Assembly: GCF_002811955.1 (NCBI RefSeq)
Contig: NZ_NPEF01000123.1
Coordinates: forward strand, 1-11,739
Origin: Leptospira ellisii
Lineage (GTDB): Bacteria > Spirochaetota > Leptospiria > Leptospirales > Leptospiraceae
Length of the DNA stretch: 11,739 bases
Reading direction: 5' to 3'
A model generated the notes under the pieces. That model did no database searches. It had not been told where the DNA came from and saw only the letters and a program-made list of their open reading frames with translations. The position numbers were made by a program, and so were the translations under genes. Shown piece by piece: positions 1 through 6,301 of this stretch (the stretch's first letter is position 1; each line of letters starts with the position of its first letter).

Positions 1-591
1 TTGAAGGATAAGAAGGATTATTTCAGAAGTCGTTTCCCAATTTCTTCCGAAAAACGCATCGCGCTCGTAACGGGAACTCTCTTGCGATTTTCGGGTGTAG
101 ATCGAATTTTGGATTCCTTGCCGAATTGGCCCGAGAATTGGGTGCTTGTATTGCACGGTTGGATTCCGGATCCCGATTTCAGAGAGGAAATCCTAGGAAA
201 AATATCCGCTTTCGAAGGAAGGGTTTTTCTATCCTCCGAAATTCTACCGGCGGAGGAAAAGTTTTCGGTTTTTCAATCCGCCGATCTTTGTTTTGTTTGG
301 TTCGCTCCCGTGGATGTTAACTTAAAATACGCCGCGGGCTCTGCGGGTAAATATTATGATTCTTTAAGATGCGGCCTGCCTATGATCGGAAACAGAATTC
401 CGATGATGAAAAAACTTATGGACGGTGTCGGCTTGGTTGCCGAATCCGAATCGGAGATCGTGGATGCGATTCGAAAGATACAGGCGAAATACGGGATTTA
501 TAGGGATCGGGCCTTCGCAACTTTCGCGGATCAGGAATTCGGAAAGTCGTTTTCGCCCGTATATAAAAAAATCGAAACCCTCGTGAAATGA
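1..591 (+). CDS. GT-B glycosyltransferase, C-terminal domain (5' end cut by window)
   Basis: About 196 residues are visible and they match only the C-terminal, donor-binding half of a GT-B glycosyltransferase. The stretch IALVTGTLLRFSGVDRIL (about residues 20-37) looks like the first beta-strand and loop of that half, and AGKYYDSLRCGLPMIG (about 115-130) occupies the place of the usual K-x-x-E-Y-x-A-x-G-x-P donor-site motif, with Asp where Glu is common. A complete enzyme of this kind is usually 350-400 residues, so the acceptor-binding N-terminal half should lie upstream. The TTG at position 1 is therefore probably an internal Leu codon and not the start. The stop TGA (589-591) overlaps the next gene's ATG by 4 nt. 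Role inferred: a cytoplasmic sugar transfer in O-antigen repeat assembly; donor and acceptor cannot be told. Confidence 0.85.
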   Translation: MKDKKDYFRSRFPISSEKRIALVTGTLLRFSGVDRILDSLPNWPENWVLVLHGWIPDPDFREEILGKISAFEGRVFLSSEILPAEEKFSVFQSADLCFVWFAPVDVNLKYAAGSAGKYYDSLRCGLPMIGNRIPMMKKLMDGVGLVAESESEIVDAIRKIQAKYGIYRDRAFATFADQEFGKSFSPVYKKIETLVK

Positions 592-1409
592 ATCTTATGT
601 TAGTCAATTTAGGATGTGGAAGCCGGTATCACAAGGCTTGGACCAATATTGATTTTTTAAAAAGCGGTCCGGATGTGATTCAGCACGATTTAAGATCGGG
701 AATTCCTTTAAAAGCGGATTCCGCCGATGTCGTTTATCATTCGCACGTTTTGGAACATTTTTCCCGCCAAGACGGGCTTACGTTTTTGAGAAACTGCTTT
801 CGTATTCTAAAACCCGGAGGCTTCATCAGAGTCGTGGTTCCGGATTTGGAAACCATCATTTCGGAGTATTTGCTTCAAATGAAGTCGGCGAAAGAGGGAA
901 ACATTGAAGCCGCCGCGAGGTATGATTGGATCCTTCTCGAATTGTTCGATCAAGCGGTCAGGAATTTTTCCGGGGGAGATATGCTGGGACATTGGAAACG
1001 AAATCCGATTCCGGCAGAGGAATATATTATCGAAAGACTTGGCTCCGAGGTCAAAAACGCGCTTAAAGAAATCCGGAGTCAATCCGTTGTATCCGATAAA
1101 CAATATTCACCCACGATCCTCTCGAGAATAATAGCAAGATCAAAAAGATATTGCCTTCGTATTTTAGGATATACTCATGAAATGGCCGAGATCGGAAAAT
1201 TCAGGAAATCCGGTGAGATTCACTATTGGATGTATGACGAATACTCTTTGAAACGCGCGTTGCTGGAGGCGGGATTCGTGAATCCGAGTCGACGCGCTGC
1301 GGATCAGTCGGCGATTGCGGATTTTAATTCCTATAGTTTGGACACAGAAATCGACGGTTCCGTTCGTAAACCGGATTCCCTCTTTGTCGAGGCGATGAAA
1401 CCTTTGTGA
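588..1409 (+). CDS. Class I SAM-dependent methyltransferase
   Basis: This 273-residue protein has the SAM-binding start of a Methyltransf_11-type Rossmann fold: VNLGCGS at residues 6-12 (motif I), an acidic residue after strand 2 (NID, 20-22), HVLEH at 53-57 and LKPGG...VVVPDL at 74-87. The second half (ARYDW, DQAVRNFSGG, then GEIHYWMYDEYSLKRALLEAGF and a KPDSLFVEA end) is a pattern I associate with uncharacterised methyltransferases of bacterial polysaccharide clusters (COG4627-like, from memory). It probably methylates a sugar hydroxyl or end-caps the O-chain; the target is unknown. The ATG at 588 overlaps the upstream TGA by 4 nt, and a second in-frame ATG at 597 could equally be used, since the fold begins right there. 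No clear Shine-Dalgarno sequence precedes it, so translation is probably coupled. It overlaps the next gene by 4 nt. Confidence 0.88.
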   Translation: MNLMLVNLGCGSRYHKAWTNIDFLKSGPDVIQHDLRSGIPLKADSADVVYHSHVLEHFSRQDGLTFLRNCFRILKPGGFIRVVVPDLETIISEYLLQMKSAKEGNIEAAARYDWILLELFDQAVRNFSGGDMLGHWKRNPIPAEEYIIERLGSEVKNALKEIRSQSVVSDKQYSPTILSRIIARSKRYCLRILGYTHEMAEIGKFRKSGEIHYWMYDEYSLKRALLEAGFVNPSRRAADQSAIADFNSYSLDTEIDGSVRKPDSLFVEAMKPL

Positions 1410-2860
1410 AGGTATGTCTAGTCGGTACGAACGACGGAGGCGGCGGTGCCGCCAAAGCGATGCAGCGCATCCATCAGGGATTGTTGTCCGTCGGAGTCTC
1501 TTCCAATATTCTATGCAGATTCAAAAACGGTAACGATAAATCGATAGAAGCCGTTTCTCCGAAGAGGGGATTTAGCTCCGATAAAAACACGTTTACTCAG
1601 ATTTCTTTGGATTTAATCCATTCTCATCTGGAAAAAAACAGAACCTCCGTTTCCAATACGCTTTTTTCGTATCCTTATCCCGGTTTGGATATTTTCGATC
1701 ATCCGATCGTAAAGGATTGCGACGTAGTTAATCTACACTGGGTCTCGTATTTCCTATCTCCCAATAATATTCATAATCTGTTGAATTCCAATAAGCCGAT
1801 CGTTTGGACTTTGCACGACGAGTCACCTTTTACGGGAGGATGCCACTATACTGCAGGTTGCGAAAAATTCGCGAACGATTGTCGGGAATGTCCTCAACTC
1901 GCTCGTGAAAGTTCGGCGATTCCGGAATCGTGCCTATCCGATAAAATCGAACTTTTTTCGGATAGGATTTCCGTCGTTGCCCCCAGTCGTTGGATGTATG
2001 AAAGGGCGAAGTCTAGTTCCATATTCAAAAATTCGTATGTAGTCCGTATCGCCAATCCAATAGACTCCGAGATTTACAATCCTTATTCAAGGGAAAAAAA
2101 AAGATCCGATTTGAATTTCTCTGACGATACGTTTGTGCTTCTTTTCGGGGCGAATTCTGCGGCGGAGAAAAGGAAGGGTTTCTGCGTGCTTTTATCCGCT
2201 TTGAGATTCTGCAATGAGGATCCCATTTGGAGACGTTATGCAGATTCCGGTAAAATTCATTTTTTGTTTTTCGGAAATCCCGCGGAAGAATTAAAGATCA
2301 TGAATGTTCCTTATACTGATTTGGGGACTATTAACGACGAGGCGATCCTATCGGAGGTCTACTCCGCCGCGGACGTTTTTGTGCTCCCTTCCTTGGAGGA
2401 TAATTTGCCTAATACAATGCTGGAATCGCTCGCGTGTGAAACGCCGGTAATCGCTTTTTCCATCGGCGGAATCGTCGACGTCGTAAAAGAGGGGGTGACC
2501 GGTTATCTTTCGGAAGTTCTCCGTCCTGAAGCCTTGGCTTCGAAGATCCTTCAGTCCTTGAAGAATTCCGATCAAAGGAAAAGGATGGGGAAAAAGGGAA
2601 GGGAACTGATGATCAGCGATTATTCGCCGAAAACGCAGGCAGAAAAATACGTCTCGGCATTCGCGTATAGAAACGAAAGAATAACGGCGAACTCGATTTC
2701 TCCAAGATACAGATTCGAAGAAGTCGGACCGAATACGCTTAAGAATTGGGACAGGATAAAAAAAGAGGTCGGATTCGGTTTTTTGGGATTTCGCGTTTTG
2801 TTGCTTTTAACAAAAAGACTTTTTTCAAGGATGATTCGATTTCGATTCGAGTCGCGTTGA
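1406..2860 (+). CDS. GT4-family glycosyltransferase (colanic-acid-type, Cys-cluster subgroup)
   Basis: This is a 484-residue GT-B enzyme. The N-terminal domain opens with a Gly-rich loop (GGGG, residues 11-14), followed by DVVNLHW (106-112) and TLHDESPFTGGC (135-146). Four cysteines at 146, 152, 159 and 162, ending CPQL, form the conserved cluster of one GT4 subgroup that includes colanic-acid-type transferases. The C-terminal donor domain carries PSLEDNLPNTMLESLACETPVIAF (328-351), where D332-x7-E340 stands for the usual E-x7-E, a common variant in this subgroup. A basic, Leu-rich tail (about 456-484) could anchor it to the membrane; the protein is longer than the usual 370-420. It starts at GTG 1406 in a GTGA overlap, with GAGG at 1389-1392 somewhat far upstream. 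It contains an A9 run at 2094-2102. Donor sugar is unknown. Confidence 0.9.
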   Translation: MKVCLVGTNDGGGGAAKAMQRIHQGLLSVGVSSNILCRFKNGNDKSIEAVSPKRGFSSDKNTFTQISLDLIHSHLEKNRTSVSNTLFSYPYPGLDIFDHPIVKDCDVVNLHWVSYFLSPNNIHNLLNSNKPIVWTLHDESPFTGGCHYTAGCEKFANDCRECPQLARESSAIPESCLSDKIELFSDRISVVAPSRWMYERAKSSSIFKNSYVVRIANPIDSEIYNPYSREKKRSDLNFSDDTFVLLFGANSAAEKRKGFCVLLSALRFCNEDPIWRRYADSGKIHFLFFGNPAEELKIMNVPYTDLGTINDEAILSEVYSAADVFVLPSLEDNLPNTMLESLACETPVIAFSIGGIVDVVKEGVTGYLSEVLRPEALASKILQSLKNSDQRKRMGKKGRELMISDYSPKTQAEKYVSAFAYRNERITANSISPRYRFEEVGPNTLKNWDRIKKEVGFGFLGFRVLLLLTKRLFSRMIRFRFESR

Positions 2861-2916
2861 CGGAATTTCATTTTTTTAATTCGTTTTTAACACCCTTATT
2901 TTAGGATATAAAAATT
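2861..2916 (+). promoter_or_regulatory. AT-rich gap with Shine-Dalgarno AGGA for the dehydrogenase gene
   Basis: This 56-nt gap is distinctly AT-rich, with a T7 run at 2871-2877. AGGA at 2903-2906 lies 10 nt before the ATG at 2917 and supports that start. A TTAACA at 2887-2892 and TATAAA at 2907-2912 resemble promoter boxes, but the 14-nt spacer is too short and transcription would begin at or inside the start codon, so I do not call a promoter. There is no GC-rich hairpin in front of the T run. Confidence 0.5.
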
Positions 2917-3981
2917 ATGCTTAATTTTGCTTTGGTCGGTTGCGGAAGGATTAGCGTAAGGCACTCTGATCTATTGGGAAACGGTATCATTCCCAACGCT
3001 CGGCTCGCGGCTGTCTGCGATATCGATATGAAGAAAGCGGAATCGTTGGGGAAAAAATACGACGTCCCAGCTTATGCCGATATGCACTCGATGATGAAGA
3101 ATGAAAAAATCGACGTCGTTTCGATTTTGACGCCGAGCGGTTTACACGCTGAACACGTGATTCAATTGGCGAAGTACGGAAAGGATATCGTAGTCGAAAA
3201 ACCGATGGCGCTGACTTTGGAGGACGCGGATGCGATGATTCAAGCCTGCGATGAAAATGGCAGTAAATTATTCGTGGTCAAGCAGAATCGATTCAACGTC
3301 CCCGTTTTGAAATTAAGGGAAGCGCTGGAAGCCAAGAGATTCGGCAGATTGGTTATGGGAACGATACGCGTGCGTTGGTGTAGGACGCAGGATTATTATA
3401 ATCAGGATCCTTGGCGCGGAACCTGGGAACTCGACGGCGGGGTTTTGACGAACCAAGCCAGTCATCATATCGATTTATTGGAATGGATGATGGGGGATGT
3501 AGAAAGCGTATTCGCAAAGGGAAATACTTCCTTGGTAAACATCGAGACCGAAGATACCGCGGTTGCGACCGTTAAATTCACGAACGGAGCGTTGGGAATT
3601 ATCGAAGCTACTACCGCCGCACGACCGACCGATTTAGAGGGATCCATTTCGATTCTCGGAGAACAAGGCACCGTCGTGATCGGAGGTTTCGCCGTGAACA
3701 AGATTCAAACATGGAAATTTTCGAAGGAAACCGACGAGGATCTTGAAATAATGGATCGTTATTCGGTCAATCCGCCTAACGTCTACGGCTATGGACATCA
3801 GGCTTATTATGAGCACGTAGTCGATTGTATCATTAATCAAAAGTCGGCTTTGGTCGACGGTCTGAAGGGAAGAAAAAGTCTGGAGTTGATTACTGCACTG
3901 TACGAATCTATCGAAACCGGAAAGGAAGTGTTTTTAAGGTTTCAGCCGAAAAAATGTAGATTAGGAATTCGTAATCATTGA
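2917..3981 (+). CDS. Gfo/Idh/MocA-family sugar dehydrogenase
   Basis: This 354-residue protein is a full-length NAD(P)-dependent oxidoreductase. The Rossmann dinucleotide loop is GCGRIS at residues 8-13, with acidic CDID (34-37) after strand 2. The signature EKP (94-96) carries the usual active-site Lys95. The C-terminal alpha/beta domain has WRGTWELDGGVLTNQASHH (166-184) and H183-x-x-D186, the expected catalytic region, then EDTAVATVKFTNGALG. The GGVLTNQ...H..DLL pattern and the sugar-cluster setting resemble dehydrogenases acting on UDP-GlcNAc-uronic acid at C3 (WlbA/WbpB type), whose product is aminated and then N-acetylated. The next gene is an acyltransferase of fitting type, which supports this, but the exact substrate is inferred and the required aminotransferase is not in the window. 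It has its own ribosome binding site and ends in a 4-nt overlap with the acyltransferase gene. Confidence 0.9.
   Translation: MLNFALVGCGRISVRHSDLLGNGIIPNARLAAVCDIDMKKAESLGKKYDVPAYADMHSMMKNEKIDVVSILTPSGLHAEHVIQLAKYGKDIVVEKPMALTLEDADAMIQACDENGSKLFVVKQNRFNVPVLKLREALEAKRFGRLVMGTIRVRWCRTQDYYNQDPWRGTWELDGGVLTNQASHHIDLLEWMMGDVESVFAKGNTSLVNIETEDTAVATVKFTNGALGIIEATTAARPTDLEGSISILGEQGTVVIGGFAVNKIQTWKFSKETDEDLEIMDRYSVNPPNVYGYGHQAYYEHVVDCIINQKSALVDGLKGRKSLELITALYESIETGKEVFLRFQPKKCRLGIRNH
3963..3967 (+). promoter_or_regulatory. Ribosome binding site AGGAA supporting a TTG start
   Basis: AGGAA lies inside the end of the dehydrogenase gene, 10 nt before TTG 3978. It favours that TTG as the acyltransferase start over the in-frame TTG at 3993. 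Confidence 0.6.
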
Positions 3982-4589
3982 GCGATCAAGCTTTGATCGC
4001 TGGTACGGCAATCGTTTATCCAGGAGTCATTCTGGGTAAGAATGTGATCGTGGAGGATTATTGTATTATAGGTAGTCCTTTTCAAGGTTACTCCGGTGAA
4101 GAGACTCTCATCGGCGACAACAGCATAATCCGTTCGCATACCGTGATTTATGCGGGAAACAAGATCGGTAAAGGGTTTCAAACCGGAAACAAGGTGAATA
4201 TCCGAGAGCGCAACACCATCGGTAACGACGTAAGCATCGGAACACATTCCGTAATTGAACATAACATAATCATTGAAGATTCCGTAAGAATACATTCCCA
4301 AGTCTTCATACCTGAATATTGTATAATCAAACGGAACGCTTGGTTGGGACCTAACAGCGTTTTGACGAACGCCAAATATCCCCGTTCTCCGGGCGTAAAA
4401 CAATCCTTAACTGGAGTCGTAGTGGAAGAGAACGCAAAAATCGGCGCGAACGTTACGATTCTGCCGGGAGTCACGATCGGAAAAAATTCCCTGATAGGGG
4501 CGGGATCCGTAGTCGTTTGCAACGTCGATCCCGACGTAATTGCGAAGGGTAATCCGGCGCGATTTTTAAGAAAGATCGACTATCGCTAA
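3978..4589 (+). CDS. Left-handed beta-helix (hexapeptide) acyltransferase
   Basis: These 203 residues consist almost entirely of hexapeptide repeats ([LIV]-G-x4), for example YPGVILGKNVIVEDYCIIG (14-32), then IGDNSI, IGNDVSIG, and near the end IGANVTILPGVTIGKNSLIG (155-174). It closes with GNPAR (191-195), typical of nucleotide-sugar N-acetyltransferases. The protein should form a trimeric beta-helix using acetyl-CoA. The segment WLGPNSVLTNAKYPR (122-136) with a following loop resembles UDP-2-acetamido-3-amino-uronate N-acetyltransferases (WbpD/WlbB type), which agrees with the dehydrogenase before it. The length fits that family. Histidines at 54, 90, 95 and 106 are candidates for the active site, but I cannot pick one. 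It starts at TTG 3978 in a TTGA overlap, supported by AGGAA at 3963-3967. O-acetylation of a sugar is the alternative role. Confidence 0.9.
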   Translation: MSDQALIAGTAIVYPGVILGKNVIVEDYCIIGSPFQGYSGEETLIGDNSIIRSHTVIYAGNKIGKGFQTGNKVNIRERNTIGNDVSIGTHSVIEHNIIIEDSVRIHSQVFIPEYCIIKRNAWLGPNSVLTNAKYPRSPGVKQSLTGVVVEENAKIGANVTILPGVTIGKNSLIGAGSVVVCNVDPDVIAKGNPARFLRKIDYR

Positions 4590-4699
4590 TGTTGATTGTC
4601 CGCATTCGTCAGGATCCCGCTTTTAAAATCATCGATGAAATCCTCTCTTCTTTTAAATGGAAACTTCCGACGCAAATAAGATTCGCGTCAATACGGTGA
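4589..4699 (+). CDS. Doubtful 36-residue open frame in the only gap over 100 nt
   Basis: An ATG at 4589 overlaps the acyltransferase stop by one base (TAATG) and opens a 36-codon frame ending in TGA at 4697-4699, just before the next gene. The peptide begins MLIVRIRQDPAFKIIDEIL and is basic; I recognise no family, signal peptide or membrane segment. No good Shine-Dalgarno sequence precedes it (AAGAAAG at 4568-4574 is 14 nt away). The coupled start is suggestive, yet a frame this short can arise by chance or be the remnant of a lost gene. The gap also holds an inverted repeat, GACGC 4669-4673 and GCGTC 4685-4689, too weak to call a terminator. Confidence 0.2.
   Translation: MLIVRIRQDPAFKIIDEILSSFKWKLPTQIRFASIR
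4695..4699 (+). promoter_or_regulatory. Partial ribosome binding site GGTGA before a GTG start
   Basis: GGTGA matches the 3' part of the full Shine-Dalgarno consensus and lies 7 nt before GTG 4707. That frame is closed by TAA at 4677 and contains no other start codon between the two, so GTG 4707 is the only reasonable start. Confidence 0.45.
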
Positions 4700-4706
4700 A
4701 TACGAA

Positions 4707-5582
4707 GTGAAAACTGAAAAAAAAGGCAAAGTATCGTTCGTACTCGGCTCGTACAATCGACGCGAATTCCTGAAGCTCGCTGTACAATCGATTCGGGACG
4801 AAATCAAAAATTCCGATATAGAGGCGGAGATCATCGTAGTCGACGGAGGCTCGAACGACGGCAGCGTCGATTGGCTCGTTGGACAGAAGGACGTGCTTCT
4901 GATTCTTCAGCACAATCGAGGAGTTTGGAAAGATAAAGAGATCGAACGAAGATCGTGGGGATACTTTATGAATCTCGGATTTAGATCCTGCGAAGGGGAA
5001 TATATCTGTATGATCAGCGACGATTCTTTGATCGTACCGGGTTCGATCAAACGCGGGATCGAAAGTATCTCGGAGGCAAAAAAAAGAAATCCGAAGCTCG
5101 GCGGGGCCGCGGTCTATTGGCGTAATTGGCCCGAGCAACGGGAGTATCTGGTCGGTTTGACCTTGGGAAGAAAAATCTTCGTTAACCATGGACTTTATAC
5201 GAGGGAAGCGATGCAAGCCGTAGATTTTATCGATGAAGACTCGTTCCATTTTTATCACGCTGACGGAGACTTATGTCTTAAGATGTGGCATGCGGGTTAC
5301 GAGATCATCTCGGCGGAATCGTCCTACGTCGAACATTATAGCCACGCCAATCTGAAGATCCGCCAATCGAATAACGAAAAACAGCAAAAGGATTGGGCCT
5401 GGTATCTGAAAAAGTGGAGGGGAATCTTCTATTTTCCTAATACGCCCGAGGAATACGAGGGCGGTTGGATGTACAAATCCCACGAAGACCTTAGCAGATC
5501 CGCATTCAAATTTTATAAAGCGATTTCTCTGCCGGAGAGGTGCTTTCTTCTGCTTAAGGAGATCCGTAAACGATTCAAATGA
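4707..5582 (+). CDS. GT2-family glycosyltransferase
   Basis: This 291-residue GT-A-fold enzyme begins with VSFVLGSYNRREFLKLAVQS (residues 9-28), the standard GT2 nucleotide-binding opening. DGGSNDGS follows at 46-53 (UDP-binding Asp), and MISDDS at 102-107 supplies the DxD-type metal site in the form SDD. HADGDLCLKMWHAGYEI (184-200) corresponds to the acceptor/catalytic-base region of the family. There are no membrane segments, so it should act in the cytoplasm on a lipid-linked acceptor. The start GTG 4707 is followed by an A8 run at 4717-4724, and a second A8 run lies at 5078-5085. Its stop overlaps the next ATG by 4 nt, and it opens a five-gene overlapping block. Sugar specificity cannot be read from the sequence. 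Confidence 0.9.
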   Translation: MKTEKKGKVSFVLGSYNRREFLKLAVQSIRDEIKNSDIEAEIIVVDGGSNDGSVDWLVGQKDVLLILQHNRGVWKDKEIERRSWGYFMNLGFRSCEGEYICMISDDSLIVPGSIKRGIESISEAKKRNPKLGGAAVYWRNWPEQREYLVGLTLGRKIFVNHGLYTREAMQAVDFIDEDSFHFYHADGDLCLKMWHAGYEIISAESSYVEHYSHANLKIRQSNNEKQQKDWAWYLKKWRGIFYFPNTPEEYEGGWMYKSHEDLSRSAFKFYKAISLPERCFLLLKEIRKRFK

Positions 5583-6301
5583 TGAAACTGCGCAGAATTA
5601 TATCGTATCTGATCCGATACGTAAAATACTTAAGAAAATTCGCATATTTCAGGAAAAATGAAGCTCGTTTTTCCGTTCTTTGGAAAGACCGATATCCCTG
5701 CCTATTCGACGACACTTCGAACACGGGTTTCGACCGTCATTACGTATATCATACGGCTTGGGCGGCGAGAAAGGTGAGTGCAAAAAAGCCCCGCGTTCAC
5801 TACGACTTCTCCTCCTATCTGTATTTTTCGGCGATGGTATCCGCGTTTGTTCCCGTAAAGTTTTTCGATTTTCGTCCCGCTCAGCTTATCTTGGACGATT
5901 TGGAAACCTTATCCTGCGATTTGACAAAACTGGAATTCAAAGACGGCACGATTCCATCCGCGTCGTGTATGCACGTTTTGGAACATATAGGTTTGGGAAG
6001 ATACGGAGATCCGCTCGATACAACCGGAGATTCGAAGGCGGCCGCCGAACTTTCCAGAGTTCTGGCTTCGAAAGGGGATTTATATATCGTTCTTCCCGTG
6101 GGAAAACCCAAAATTCAATACAATGCACACAGAATATATGGCTTCGACGACGTGCTGAGATTGTTTCCGGATCTTACATTGCTGGATTGGTCCCTCATCG
6201 GCGAGGATTTTGCCGACGGCGGGCTGATTCGCAAAGCGAAAAAAGAGGAATTCGAAAAACAAAACTATGGCTGCGGTTGCTTCCATTTTACGAAAAAGTA
6301 A
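5579..6301 (+). CDS. DUF268 protein, methyltransferase-like
   Basis: These 240 residues match, as I remember the family, DUF268: WKDRYPCLFDD (35-45), FDRHYVYHTAWAAR (51-64), SAFVPVKFFDFRPA (88-101), SCMHVLEHIGLGRYGDPLD (129-147), VLPVGKPKIQYNAHRIY (171-187) and a GCGCFHF end (231-237). The order strand, acidic turn, HVLEH, Pro-rich strand resembles a class I SAM methyltransferase, but the usual Gly-rich SAM loop is replaced by DFSSYLYFSAMVSAF (76-90), so SAM binding and activity are not certain. The family has no established function that I know of; its frequent place in polysaccharide clusters suggests sugar modification. It begins at ATG 5579 within an ATGATG overlapping the previous stop (ATG 5582 is the alternative; AAGGAG at 5556-5561 is distant). 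Its 3' end overlaps the next gene by 35 nt. Confidence 0.85.
   Translation: MMKLRRIISYLIRYVKYLRKFAYFRKNEARFSVLWKDRYPCLFDDTSNTGFDRHYVYHTAWAARKVSAKKPRVHYDFSSYLYFSAMVSAFVPVKFFDFRPAQLILDDLETLSCDLTKLEFKDGTIPSASCMHVLEHIGLGRYGDPLDTTGDSKAAAELSRVLASKGDLYIVLPVGKPKIQYNAHRIYGFDDVLRLFPDLTLLDWSLIGEDFADGGLIRKAKKEEFEKQNYGCGCFHFTKK

Noticed and set aside
3975..4403. 142-codon minus-strand frame opposite the acyltransferase
   Set aside because: Its repetitive make-up mirrors the hexapeptide repeats of the sense gene; no independent start signal or family.
4653..5258. 201-codon open frame on the minus strand opposite the GT2 gene
   Set aside because: It lies almost entirely opposite a gene with clear GT2 motifs, has no recognisable domain, and minus-strand open frames are common here because of the base composition.
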